Source: Candidatus Dormiibacterota bacterium (GTDB lineage Bacteria; Chloroflexota; Dormibacteria; CF-121). Taken from it: a stretch of 64,000 nt of DNA. The stretch is taken from assembly GCA_035544955.1 (NCBI GenBank), contig DASZZN010000044.1:23262-87261 (forward strand). Direction: 5' to 3'. Shown one piece after another: positions 50,757 through 59,546 of this stretch. Position 1 is the first letter of the stretch. Each line of letters opens with the position of its first letter. Below the pieces are notes generated by a model. The model had not been told where the DNA came from. It was given only the letters and a program-made list of their open reading frames with translations, and did no database searches. The position numbers and the translations under genes were made by a program.

Positions 50757-51755
50757 ATGGGCATGGCGTGGAGGCGCGGCGTCGCCGCCTTGATGACCCT
50801 GGTGGGTCTGCTGACGCTTGGGTACGTGGGGATCTCGAGCTACATCGCCGAGCAGCTTGTCTATGCGGCCCCCAGGCCGATCGTCAAGACTCCAGCCAGC
50901 ATGGGCCTTCGTTTCGCCGATGTCACCTTTCCGAGCCGTGACGATCAGATCAACCTTAAAGGCTGGTTCATTCCCGGCATCCTCCCGGACGGCAGGCTCA
51001 CGGTCGATCGCGTGATCGTGGCCGTTCACGGCACGCGAACCAACCGGGAGAGTCCCGACGACCACCTGATGCAACTGACCGGTGCACTTGCTCGCAATGG
51101 CTTCGGAATCCTTGGCTTCGACATGCGCGGAATGGGCGAATCACCCCCGGCGCCTCTGTCGATGGGGAATCTGGAGCAGCGCGACGTGCTTGGGGCCGTC
51201 GACTTCCTCCGTTCCGGCAAGCTGCCCTTCCCCGAGCTCGGCCGGCCGCGGATCATTGGCGGCCTGGGAATGTCGATGGGGGCTTCCACCTTGCTGCTGG
51301 CGGCTGCCCGCGAGCCCGCCATCCAAGCCGTGGTTTCCGATTCCGCCTACGCCGACGCGGCGCCGCTGCTCGAGCGCGAAATCCCGAAACAAAAAGTTGC
51401 CGTGATCGGGCGGATCCCTGGGGCGTTGGCACCGTCGTCGCTCGTGATGGCGCGCATCCTTTACGGCGTCGACCTCTTCGGCGCCCGGCCGGTCGACTCG
51501 ATTGCGAGGATCGCACCACGGCCCCTTCTCCTCATTCACGGCGCGGCAGATGACTACGTCCCGATCAGTAACTTCCACGCGTTGGAGGCGGCCGCTACGG
51601 CGCCCGCCACGGCGCACGTGACCACCTGGATCGTGCCAAAGACACGCCACACGCAGGCCTTCAAGAACACCGGCGACGTTTACCTCACCCGTGTCGTCGC
51701 GTTCTTCAACGCCGGCCTTGGCGCCGACCGTACCGCGGGGGGAGGCGGCACATGA
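50757..51755 (+). CDS. Membrane-anchored alpha/beta hydrolase
   Basis: An N-terminal membrane segment (about 8-30) anchors an alpha/beta hydrolase. VIVAVHGTRTNRE holds the oxyanion HG, the nucleophile is Ser in GLGMSMGASTLLL, the acid is in HGAADDYVP and His in KTRHTQAF. Outward-facing domain likely. Substrate unknown. The ATG of a 99-residue membrane protein overlaps its stop, and cydAB follow, so the four may be one transcript. Confidence 0.82.
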   Translation: MGMAWRRGVAALMTLVGLLTLGYVGISSYIAEQLVYAAPRPIVKTPASMGLRFADVTFPSRDDQINLKGWFIPGILPDGRLTVDRVIVAVHGTRTNRESPDDHLMQLTGALARNGFGILGFDMRGMGESPPAPLSMGNLEQRDVLGAVDFLRSGKLPFPELGRPRIIGGLGMSMGASTLLLAAAREPAIQAVVSDSAYADAAPLLEREIPKQKVAVIGRIPGALAPSSLVMARILYGVDLFGARPVDSIARIAPRPLLLIHGAADDYVPISNFHALEAAATAPATAHVTTWIVPKTRHTQAFKNTGDVYLTRVVAFFNAGLGADRTAGGGGT

Positions 51756-52051
51756 GGGTGTTACGCCCGCTGCAGCCGGCGGCCGTGCTGATTGCGCTTG
51801 CCGTGGTGCTGATCGCCGCAATCACCATCGTCCGGGCCGTCAGCGCCGCCGCCGGCTTTCTGGTCGAGCGGCAGGTCGTTTTGATCCTCTGGATAGCCGG
51901 CCTGCTGATGGCCGGCGCGGTCTTCGCCTGGGTCGTCAGGCGCTCACTGCGGGCCGACGCAACCCGGTCGGGCCTATTGCTGATGACGCTGACGGTCCTC
52001 CTGCTGGCGTCACCACTGGCCTTGATGCTGCTGCAGCATCCAGCCCCTTAA
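51752..52051 (+). CDS. Small membrane protein upstream of cydA
   Basis: 99 residues with three hydrophobic segments (about 9-30, 45-65, 75-94). ATG overlaps the hydrolase stop as ATGA, indicating translational coupling. It precedes cydA by 23 bases. Not similar to CydX or CydS that I can see, being three times longer; whether it is an accessory subunit is open. Confidence 0.65.
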   Translation: MRVLRPLQPAAVLIALAVVLIAAITIVRAVSAAAGFLVERQVVLILWIAGLLMAGAVFAWVVRRSLRADATRSGLLLMTLTVLLLASPLALMLLQHPAP

Positions 52052-52074
52052 ATCCGCCATGCTGAAAGGCAACG

Positions 52075-53409
52075 GTGGACAACGTCACCCTCTCCCGGGC
52101 CATCATGGGGACCTCACTCGGGTTCCACATCATCCTCGCCGTCCTGGGTGTGGGCATGCCCCTTTTGATGCTGGCCGCCGAGGGCATCGGGCTCTGGCGG
52201 CACGACGCGGCGTGGCTCGCACTGGCCCGCCGCTGGGGCAAAGCCTTCGCGCTGATCTTCGCCATCGGAGCGGTCTCCGGCACCGCGCTGGCCTTCGAGC
52301 TCGGGCTCCTCTGGCCGGGCTTCATGGCGTTCAGCGGCAGCATCATCGGACTCCCCTTCTCGGCCGAAGGCTTCGCCTTCTTCATCGAAGCGATCTTTCT
52401 CGGCCTCTACCTCTACGGGTGGGACCGCCTTTCGCCGCGTGCCCACTGGCTGTGCGGGGTGCCGGTAGCGATTTCGGGTGCAGCGTCATCTCTCTTCGTT
52501 GTCATGACGAACGCCTGGATGAATTCTCCGACCGGCTTCGTAGCGGCCGGTAACCGGATCCTCCGCGTCGATATCCTGGCCGCCGCCTTCAACCGCTCGA
52601 CACCGACGGAAGACATCCACATGCTCGTGTCCGCGTACCTCGTCACCGGCTTCGCGGTCGCGGCCGTCTATGCCGCCGGCTTTCTTCGCGGCCATGGTGA
52701 CGCGCTGCACCGGCGAGCCCTGCCGTTGGCAATGGTCATGGCCGTGGTCGCCGCCGGGCTGGCCGGGATCACGGGCGATACCAGCGCGCGCTTCGTCGCC
52801 GATGACCAGCCGATCAAGTTCGCCGCACAGGAAGGGCTCTTCCCCACCACATCGCGTGCGCCGCTCCATATCTTCGGTCTGCCGCTCCCCGACCAGAGTC
52901 GCATGGTGCTGGCGATCGAGATCCCCGGCCTGCTGAGCTTCTTGACGAAAGGCAACCCCAACGCGACGATCCAGGGACTCGATGCCTTTCCCCGCGACGT
53001 CTGGCCTAACGTGGTCATCGTCCATCTGTCCTTCCAGCTCATGGTCGGGCTTGGTATCGCGCTTGGCCTCTGTGGTCTGCTCTACTGGCTGCTCGCGTGG
53101 CGGCGCCGTGGGCCACCAACGGACCGCTGGCTCCTGCTCGCGCTGGTCGCGGCGGGACCCGCCAGCGTGGTGGCGATGGAAACGGGTTGGTTCGTCACCG
53201 AGTTCGGCCGGCAACCCTGGATCATCTACGGCGTCATGCGCACCTCTGCCGCCGCGACATCGACTCCGGCGCTGGGCCCGACGTTCGCCATCTTTCTCGT
53301 GCTCTACGTTGCGCTCGGTCTCACGCTGACGCGCCTGCTGCTCCTCCTCGCCCAACGCGAACGACGGCGGGCCGCCATCATCCAAGCGCGGGAAATCCCG
53401 CGACCCTGA
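52075..53409 (+). CDS. cydA: Cytochrome bd ubiquinol oxidase subunit I (short Q-loop)
   Basis: Quinol oxidase subunit carrying the three hemes. His in SLGFHIILA (heme b595 ligand), Glu in GFAFFIEAIFLGLYLYGWDR, His in TPTEDIHMLVSAYLVTGF and Met later (heme b558), quinone-loop DQPIKFAAQEGLF, and GRQPWIIYGVMRTSAAAT. 444 residues: the long Q-loop insertion of the E. coli enzyme is missing, as in the CIO-type group. GTG start with AAAGG about seven bases upstream. cydB starts at its stop (TGATG). Gives low-oxygen or stress-tolerant respiration. Confidence 0.95.
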   Translation: MDNVTLSRAIMGTSLGFHIILAVLGVGMPLLMLAAEGIGLWRHDAAWLALARRWGKAFALIFAIGAVSGTALAFELGLLWPGFMAFSGSIIGLPFSAEGFAFFIEAIFLGLYLYGWDRLSPRAHWLCGVPVAISGAASSLFVVMTNAWMNSPTGFVAAGNRILRVDILAAAFNRSTPTEDIHMLVSAYLVTGFAVAAVYAAGFLRGHGDALHRRALPLAMVMAVVAAGLAGITGDTSARFVADDQPIKFAAQEGLFPTTSRAPLHIFGLPLPDQSRMVLAIEIPGLLSFLTKGNPNATIQGLDAFPRDVWPNVVIVHLSFQLMVGLGIALGLCGLLYWLLAWRRRGPPTDRWLLLALVAAGPASVVAMETGWFVTEFGRQPWIIYGVMRTSAAATSTPALGPTFAIFLVLYVALGLTLTRLLLLLAQRERRRAAIIQAREIPRP

Positions 53410-54431
53410 TGACCAACTTGACGCTCGCCGACGGCATCGCAGCGATCCTTTTGCTCGCCCTGACCGCCTACGCGGTGCTGGCTGGCGCGGACTTCGGCGG
53501 CGGCGTCTGGGATCTCTTCGCGTCTGGCCCTCGGAGGAAAGCGCAGCGGACCGCGATCGCGGGAGCGATGGGACCCGTGTGGGAGGCGAACCATGTCTGG
53601 CTGATCTTTCTGCTTGTCGGCCTCTTCACCGCCTTCCCCACGGTGTTCGCCGCGCTGAGCGTTGCCCTCTACCTGCCATTCACGATCGCATTGCTGGGCA
53701 TCATCCTGCGCGGCGCGGCGTTCGCTTTCCAGGCCCACGGCGAGGAGGCCGTTGGCGAGCTCGCGCCCTGGGGCTTCGTCTTCGGCGCCGCCAGCATCAT
53801 CGCGCCGGCGTTTCTTGGAGCCGCGCTGGCCGCTGTTGCCACGGGCTCGGTCCGGGCCGCCGGCGGACCGGATGTGACCACGGGTTGGATTAGTTGGCTT
53901 GCCATCGACATGGCCTTACTGGCGATCGCCCTCGCCGCCTACCTCGCAGCGACCTACCTGATGGTCGAAACGGAGGACGACCCGCCCCTACAGGCCGATT
54001 TCCGCCGGCGCGCCTTCGGTGCCGCGATCGTCTCCGGCATCCTGGCCGTGGCTGGCCTCGTTCTCGCCTGGCGACAGGCACCGCTGTTATGGTCCGACCT
54101 CACCGGTCGAGGCCTCTGGCTGTTGATCATCGCGCTGGCGAATGGTCCGATCGCCGCGCTCGCGGTCTGGCGCGGGTCGCCCAGGATCGCCCGAGTCGCG
54201 GTGGCGGCGCAGATGGTCTTCGTCCTCTGGGCGTGGGCCGTCGGCCAATGGCCGGCGCTCGTGCCCCCCGACTTCACGATTCACGGGAGTGCGGCGACAG
54301 AGACCACCCTGCGCGCGCTGACGATCACGATAGCCGTGGGGATGGTCGTCCTCGCGCCATCGCTATGGCTGCTCTTCCACGTCTTCAAAGGCCGCAACCC
54401 AGCCGCGGCGCTCACCCACCCCAGCCCCTAA
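53409..54431 (+). CDS. cydB: Cytochrome bd ubiquinol oxidase subunit II
   Basis: 340 residues, about nine membrane segments: LTAYAVLAGADFGGGVWDLFASGPRR, IAGAMGPVWEANHVWLIFLLVGLFTAFP and LRGAAFAFQAHGEE are hallmarks of CydB. ATG 53409 overlaps the cydA TGA (TGATG). The frame is open further upstream inside cydA but that part is a shadow. No cydX-like or cydDC gene follows. Confidence 0.94.
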   Translation: MTNLTLADGIAAILLLALTAYAVLAGADFGGGVWDLFASGPRRKAQRTAIAGAMGPVWEANHVWLIFLLVGLFTAFPTVFAALSVALYLPFTIALLGIILRGAAFAFQAHGEEAVGELAPWGFVFGAASIIAPAFLGAALAAVATGSVRAAGGPDVTTGWISWLAIDMALLAIALAAYLAATYLMVETEDDPPLQADFRRRAFGAAIVSGILAVAGLVLAWRQAPLLWSDLTGRGLWLLIIALANGPIAALAVWRGSPRIARVAVAAQMVFVLWAWAVGQWPALVPPDFTIHGSAATETTLRALTITIAVGMVVLAPSLWLLFHVFKGRNPAAALTHPSP

Positions 54432-54439
54432 GATTTGTC

Positions 54440-54470
54440 CCGGGAAACTGCCCCTCCGGCGGTTTCCCGG
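54440..54470. terminator. Hairpin between convergent cydB and thioredoxin genes
   Basis: CCGGGAAAC (54440-54448) pairs with GTTTCCCGG (54462-54470) around a 13-base loop. Neither side has a T-run, so this may be a bidirectional but weak terminator or an mRNA end-protecting structure. Confidence 0.6.
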
Positions 54471-54472
54471 CC

Positions 54473-54931
54473 CTACGTCTTTGCGGCCGGCTTGGGCAAA
54501 TGTTGGTCGACCCAGCTCCGCAATGCCGGTTCAGGGTAGGCCCCCGTGATGCGCGCGATCTCCTTCCCGTGATCGATCAAGACAAGGGTCGGGATGCCGC
54601 GAATGCCAAACCGCTGGGACAGGTTCGGCGCGTTATCGCTGTTGACCTTGACAAGCTTCAGCTTGCCGGGCAGATCCGTCGCAATCCTTTCGACGACAGG
54701 CGACACGATCCGGCAGGGGCCGCACCACGGTGCCCAAAAATCGACCAGCACCGGCAGCGCGCTTTGCTCGACGACCGCCGGATACTCCGCCTCACCGCTT
54801 TCGGCCAGCCATGGCAACGTGTGGCCGCAGTTGCCACAATGCGGGACGCCGCCCGCCGCCGGTGGGACGCGGTTCATCTTGCCGCAGTTTGGGCAGCGGA
54901 CCAGCGCCGGTTCGTTCGCGGTGGCGTTCAT
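54473..54931 (-). CDS. Thioredoxin with N-terminal zinc ribbon (Trx2 type)
   Basis: 152 residues. Two CxxC pairs at the N terminus (RCPNCGKMN, HCGNCGH) form a zinc ribbon like that of TrxC; the thioredoxin domain has the active site WAPWCGPCR and cis-Pro in GIRGIPTLVLID. Reduces disulfides in the cytoplasm. Trx2-type proteins respond to oxidative stress, which suits the neighbouring bd oxidase. Confidence 0.93.
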   Translation of the reverse strand: MNATANEPALVRCPNCGKMNRVPPAAGGVPHCGNCGHTLPWLAESGEAEYPAVVEQSALPVLVDFWAPWCGPCRIVSPVVERIATDLPGKLKLVKVNSDNAPNLSQRFGIRGIPTLVLIDHGKEIARITGAYPEPALRSWVDQHLPKPAAKT

Positions 54932-54985
54932 CAGCTCGTCACGCGGACGGGGCGGACTTCCTCCTACTTTTGATCATAGGCTCAA

Positions 54986-55023
54986 GCCCTCCGCTTTCCC
55001 CGGCGGAGGGTCGGGGTGGGGCC
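54986..55023. repeat. GC-rich palindromic repeat, intergenic copy
   Basis: GCCCTCCGCTTTCCCCGGCG, then GAGGGTCGGGGTGGGGCC, between the thioredoxin and lipoprotein promoters. The stem is CCCTCCGC/GCGGAGGG, a changed sequence that still pairs. Confidence 0.75.
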
Positions 55024-55040
55024 CGTAAGATTGACGGAGC

Positions 55041-55499
55041 GTGCGGATCGGAATCCTCGTCATTGCTACCGGCCTCGTGCTGTCGGGATGCGGACAACAG
55101 CCGACCTTTTACGCGGCCCACAGCTACAACTGCTGCATCGAAAACACGGGGAACCTCACCTGGCACGCCGGACAGAGCGTCGCCCTCCACTGGCAATCGA
55201 CACCCGCGGTAATGACGACCGACTCCAACCGACACGCTATCTTTCTCTCCGTCAGCCTCACCGGCCCTTTCGCGAGCGTCGACGCGCTCAAACAGGCGAC
55301 AAGTCATGGCTCGAAACCGGCCGGGGTGAGAACTATCACGGCGGCTCCGGTCTCCGCGAACGATCGAACGGTTGAAACGCCAGCCAGCCAGCTCGACCTG
55401 CCCGCGGATCTGCCGCCCGGCTACTACAACCTTGGAACGCAGGCGGCCGTAGGCAGTGGGTCGGCAGGTGGAGGCGCAATCGTCATCGTCGTCCCTTGA
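55041..55499 (+). CDS. Small secreted lipoprotein
   Basis: 152 residues. Signal with lipobox LSGC (Cys at residue 17) and then a beta-rich domain (SYNCCIENTGNLTWHAGQSVALHWQSTP) that ends in a Gly/Ser segment and IVIVV. The adjacent Cys pair is unusual. Domain unknown. GTG start; TAAGAT box nine bases upstream and GGAG in the gap. Confidence 0.75.
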   Translation: MRIGILVIATGLVLSGCGQQPTFYAAHSYNCCIENTGNLTWHAGQSVALHWQSTPAVMTTDSNRHAIFLSVSLTGPFASVDALKQATSHGSKPAGVRTITAAPVSANDRTVETPASQLDLPADLPPGYYNLGTQAAVGSGSAGGGAIVIVVP

Positions 55500-55584
55500 G
55501 ACCCCGTCGTCTCCTTGCCTGAGCCGCCGGTGTGAGCGTGTAGCCTAGTGGCTTCGCATCAGGCGAAAAGGAGGCGCGATAACC

Positions 55585-55767
55585 ATGGCCCAGCAGTTGG
55601 ATACGACAAAGGGGTGGTGCTGCGACGGACGAACCTGGTCGGAGCATGCAGAGCACGGCGGGAGCGGGAAGTGCTGCCAACCGCAAGGCAAGCAGATTAA
55701 CGACCTTCCGGCTGAGGGCAAGCGCAAGGCGCAGGAGCGGATTGCGGGGATGCGTGATGCAGGCTGA
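55585..55767 (+). CDS. Small cytosolic protein with two Cys pairs
   Basis: 60 residues, hydrophilic: GWCCDGRTWSEHAEHGGSGKCCQPQ holds two CC pairs and two His about 18 residues apart, suggesting a metal site. AAAAGGAGG stands about ten bases before the ATG, one of the best ribosome sites in the window, and a TAGCCT box lies 40 bases upstream. Family not recognised. Confidence 0.65.
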   Translation: MAQQLDTTKGWCCDGRTWSEHAEHGGSGKCCQPQGKQINDLPAEGKRKAQERIAGMRDAG

Positions 55768-55798
55768 TTAGTCGAGTTCGTCGTCGAGCGTTCGGACG

Positions 55799-55824
55799 CC
55801 TCTGGGGGAGGGTCGGCGTGGGGC
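55799..55824. repeat. GC-rich palindromic repeat, half copy
   Basis: CCTCTGGGGGAGGGTCGGCG, then TGGGGC, ending at the stop codon of the large membrane protein gene. Only the right arm and tail are present. Confidence 0.6.
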
Positions 55825-58800
55825 CTACGTCCAGTCGTTCCAGGAGCGGGTCATCGCGACCCGGGCGTCAGCAAAGCGCGCGCGCAGCACGGCAAGCGCA
55901 GCCGCCCCGACCAGGAGGAGAATCGCGACCAGGCCGAAGACGATGAAGAGCGGCACTTGCTGGATGAGGATGACGAGCGCGCGCAGGCTGGCGAGCGCCG
56001 CACCGGCAGCGCCGGCAAGGACGAGCGCCCGGCTGCGGGTCGCGATGCCGACCAGCAATGCCGCGGTTGCCTCACAGAGCAACAGGCCCGTGTACAGGGA
56101 CGCTGACGTCGTCGGATCCAACGTCTGAAAGGCGGTCGTCCCCAGCAGCCCGGCCGATCCGATCCCGATCAACGCGTTCGCGAGCGACGGCAGTGGCGCC
56201 TTGAACCGGCGATCGGCATGAAGCATGATCCCGCCGGCCACCAGCGCCAGTCCGGGAGCCACCACGTACCACTGGACGTTATCGGCGCCGAGATAGCGCG
56301 CGATCCAGTAGCTGCCGAGTGAGGCGGTGATCAGCGCGGCGTAGTCGAAGGCCGGCGTCGCACTGATCCGTGCATCGACCGCCAACATCAGCGCCAATGC
56401 CCAGATGGCGGCAAGCGCGGCGAAGGCCGCGGGGTTGCCGGTCGTCGAGAAATCAGTAACGGCAAAGCAGGCCAGCGCGGTGAGCGCCATCAGGGCCAGC
56501 CCGCTGTAGCGATGCATGCCCTTCCAGATTTCGCGCTCGGTCCGGCGCCACGCAAAGCCCGCCGCGTAGATCGCCCAGGCGACCAACGTGAAGGTCAGCG
56601 GGTACCATTGCACCGCCGCCGAACCTGCCGCGAGCAGGCTGAAGAGGCCGAGCGCGCCGGTCAGGCTGGCAATTGGCACGCCGTAGGGTTCGTCCTCGAC
56701 GGCGGTCGCCACGTAGATCGCGGCAGCGTAGCCGACCAACGCGATGCCGAGGATCGTCCGTTCCTCCTGCTGCATGCCGAGGTAAACGACGCCGGCCGCG
56801 ACCGCCCCGGCCCATGCGTAGAGGGGCAAGCGCCACCTCTGGGCCGTGCCGAAGCGGTGCAGCACAACGGCGACGACGGCGTAGACCACCGGCAAGGGGC
56901 TGAACATCAGCTCGAGGGTGCTCGGCCCGGGGTTCGGTGGCGGCGGGACCACGACCTTCAGCAGCCAGTACCAGCCGTAGGTGAAGAATGCGCCCGCGAG
57001 GTAGAGCCACTCCGGCCGTTTGCTGTCGACCGCCATGAAGGTGCTCATCGCGCCGGCGGTGATCAGGATGGCTACGCGGAGCCAGTCGTAGTCCACCGGG
57101 AGGGCGGCAGCGATGACAGCCTGAACGACCGCCGTCACATATAAGAAGGTATGCATCCGGGTTCCCCGGTAAAGGCGGGCGACGATCGCCTTGCCGACCG
57201 CGAGCGCCAGGAACTCGACGGCTAGCGCGTTCAGGTCGAGGCCCAGCGCCTGGTTCGCGGTGATTGTGGTGAGTGTCACGCCGATCGCGACCGTCCACTG
57301 AATCGACTGCCGCTTCGAAAGCCAGGAGTAGAGCGCATAGGCGGCGGTGAGTACTCCGAACGTCCAGGCGAGGTACGTGAAGGTGGGCTGCGACGCCTGG
57401 CCTGCGCCGATCTCGCCAAGCGCCATGTACAGACTCCATGCGATCGCCATCGCCGCGACGGCATGCACAAACGGGGCGGCGACCCGCGCGAAGGCCGCGC
57501 CCAGCGAGCCGAGGCGGTCGCCGCGGAACGCCAGGAGGCTGAACAGGAACGCGAGCGGTGTGAGCGCGAGACCGCGCCAATCACCGAGCTGCAAGAGCAT
57601 CACGTCGGCGATCCAGGCGCCGACGAGCGCGCCCAGGCTGAGCGCCGGCGCAAGCCGATCGCCACGGAGGTGTGCGTCAAGTCCGTAGAGGACCGCGATC
57701 ACTGTCAACCCCGCCGTCGTCGGGTACCACGCTGATCCGGCGGATGGATCGGCCATCGTTGCGGTCGCGTAGATCGACCATCCCGCCGCGACGCCTGCAG
57801 CACCGGTGATCAACAGCTCCGGTTCGGAAGCGAAAAGGTTGCGGATCACCGGGCGCCGCGAGGCGACCACGATGTAGAAGGCCATGACCGGCGTGAAGGC
57901 CAGGCCGCGCCACGGCCAGATCTCCGTGCCATTGAGAAGGCAGAACCACGCGAGGCCCAGCGCAACCATCGCCGCCAACCCGCCATAGCGCTGCGCGGAC
58001 AGCGTGGCATACCACGCATACAGCAGCGCGACGATGGCCAGCGACGCCGCGGCGATCAGCCACGCCTGATCGGGAGAACCGCTGAAGACGGTGGTGGCCG
58101 AGTAGGCGGTCCATAGCAACGCCAGCACAGCCGCCAGGTGAATGAAGGACTCACCCCAGGTCGCGAGCACGACGTCAACGCCGGGAATCCGCCGCGAGCG
58201 ATAGGTCGCGAGGATATAGATGGCGATCAGCGGCGTGAGCAACAGACCCGTGAGCGGCTCGAGGTCGATGATGTTGAGCGCGGCCACCCATGCGACAGCG
58301 AGGAAAAGCATCGCCACGGCGCCGCCTTCCGCGCGCTTTGTCTGCAACCCGTACGCGACATAGAGGATGGTCACCAAGGCCGCGGTCACTGCCACGATCT
58401 GCCACTGGTCGCGGACCGGTAGATCGATGGCGGAGATCGCGGTCGCGGCGATCGCGCCGAGAGCGGTCACGTGGATCGCCCAGTCCGCAAGCCGTGAGAA
58501 GGCGGCATGAAATCTCGAGAAACGCCCCGACCGGTGGGCGATGACGAGGTAGACGCCGGCAGCGGGGGTCAGCAGTGACCCTCGCCAGCGCCCGGCGTCG
58601 ACGAGGTCGAGGGCAGCATCCCAGGCAACCGCGAGCGCGAGCAGGCTGAGCAGCGCGTAGCCCTTCGACTCGAGATTGACGGCGAGCGCCCCGTAAAGGA
58701 GCGCACACGAGGCCGCGGCGATGGCGATCGCGAGGTCACGCGAAAGACCGTACTGCTGCAGCAGGAGGAAGACCCAGGCGGCGATGAAGGTCAGCGGCAC

Positions 58801-59463
58801 CATGAGCGCCGCGATGGCGATGTAGGTCCGGCCGACCAGTCGCATCATGGGCAACCGGAAGCAGATCCAGCCGGCGACACCGAAGACGAGGTTGAGGACG
58901 AGTACGCCCACAAACCGAGCCGTGCTATCGACGGCAGTGAACGCCGAGAGCTCGAAGAGCAGGGTCGCCACGATCAGGAGGAAGGCGCCGACATAGGAGA
59001 GGATCAGGATGCTGCGATCGGCGAAGAACTCTCGCAGCGACCGGCTGGGAGCCGCGGGCGGAAGTGCAGCAGCCGTCGGCCGAGGCACGACAGCAGCCGG
59101 AAGCTCGGGCTGATGAATCTCCCTTTCCGCTTGAGGAGCCTCTTTCCCTCCCCGGCTCGCGGGGGAGGGTAGGGTGGTGGGGGCTGTTGCCACCATTCCT
59201 CGAGCCGCAGCGAGCACGTTCTGGGCGGCGTCAAGCCGAGCCTGGTAATGCGTCCTCAGGGCGTCAATCGCCGCCGGCGTCAGCTCACCCGCCGGCTCGA
59301 GTCTGGCGATCTCCTCGTTGAGGATGAACTTCAGCCGCTGGGCCTCCGCCTCGACGAGGCCGAGCGCGAGCGGGGTGAGCCGGCCATTCTTGAGCACGGC
59401 GGCGGCCCGCTCGACGAGATACGCGCCGCCCTGGCCCTGCATGCGCTCCCAGTCCGTGCCCAT
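55825..59463 (-). CDS. Very large multi-spanning membrane protein (1212 residues)
   Basis: A soluble N terminus (about 1-140; helical, YLVERAAAVLKNGRLTPLALGLVEAEAQRLKFILNEEIARLEP) is followed by some 30 or more membrane helices to the C terminus. Many helices come in similar pairs (LLSLLALAVAWDAALDLVDAGRWRGSLLTPAAGVYLV; AMLFLAVAWVAALNIIDLEPLTGLLLTPLIAIYIL; AMVALGLAWFCLLNGTEIWPWRGLAFTPVMAFYIV; ALVGAWIADVMLLQLGDWRGLALTPLAFLF). This shows internal repeats of about 100 residues. It resembles DUF2157/DUF2339/SCO7613-type membrane proteins of unknown function. ATG 59463 is preferred; a TTG ten codons earlier is open. A GC-rich repeat encodes part of the N-terminal linker. Confidence 0.8.
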   Translation of the reverse strand: MGTDWERMQGQGGAYLVERAAAVLKNGRLTPLALGLVEAEAQRLKFILNEEIARLEPAGELTPAAIDALRTHYQARLDAAQNVLAAARGMVATAPTTLPSPASRGGKEAPQAEREIHQPELPAAVVPRPTAAALPPAAPSRSLREFFADRSILILSYVGAFLLIVATLLFELSAFTAVDSTARFVGVLVLNLVFGVAGWICFRLPMMRLVGRTYIAIAALMVPLTFIAAWVFLLLQQYGLSRDLAIAIAAASCALLYGALAVNLESKGYALLSLLALAVAWDAALDLVDAGRWRGSLLTPAAGVYLVIAHRSGRFSRFHAAFSRLADWAIHVTALGAIAATAISAIDLPVRDQWQIVAVTAALVTILYVAYGLQTKRAEGGAVAMLFLAVAWVAALNIIDLEPLTGLLLTPLIAIYILATYRSRRIPGVDVVLATWGESFIHLAAVLALLWTAYSATTVFSGSPDQAWLIAAASLAIVALLYAWYATLSAQRYGGLAAMVALGLAWFCLLNGTEIWPWRGLAFTPVMAFYIVVASRRPVIRNLFASEPELLITGAAGVAAGWSIYATATMADPSAGSAWYPTTAGLTVIAVLYGLDAHLRGDRLAPALSLGALVGAWIADVMLLQLGDWRGLALTPLAFLFSLLAFRGDRLGSLGAAFARVAAPFVHAVAAMAIAWSLYMALGEIGAGQASQPTFTYLAWTFGVLTAAYALYSWLSKRQSIQWTVAIGVTLTTITANQALGLDLNALAVEFLALAVGKAIVARLYRGTRMHTFLYVTAVVQAVIAAALPVDYDWLRVAILITAGAMSTFMAVDSKRPEWLYLAGAFFTYGWYWLLKVVVPPPPNPGPSTLELMFSPLPVVYAVVAVVLHRFGTAQRWRLPLYAWAGAVAAGVVYLGMQQEERTILGIALVGYAAAIYVATAVEDEPYGVPIASLTGALGLFSLLAAGSAAVQWYPLTFTLVAWAIYAAGFAWRRTEREIWKGMHRYSGLALMALTALACFAVTDFSTTGNPAAFAALAAIWALALMLAVDARISATPAFDYAALITASLGSYWIARYLGADNVQWYVVAPGLALVAGGIMLHADRRFKAPLPSLANALIGIGSAGLLGTTAFQTLDPTTSASLYTGLLLCEATAALLVGIATRSRALVLAGAAGAALASLRALVILIQQVPLFIVFGLVAILLLVGAAALAVLRARFADARVAMTRSWNDWT
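59141..59186. repeat. GC-rich palindromic repeat inside the large membrane protein gene
   Basis: CTCTTTCCCTCCCCGGCTCG, then CGGGGGAGGGTAGGGTGGTG and GGGGCT. Read in frame on the minus strand as PTTLPSPASRGGKEAP, in the flexible linker between the soluble N terminus and the first helix. Confidence 0.8.
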
Positions 59464-59546
59464 CTCTATTCGTACCAATGCCGTAACGGCCAAAATGGCA
59501 CGGGCTGGCGATCGTGCCCCTCATACGCCCTCCCCGACTTGCGGGC

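Noticed and set aside
53097..53408. Longer N terminus for cydB inside cydA
   Set aside because: It overlaps cydA in another frame; the CydB family start and TGATG coupling are at 53409.
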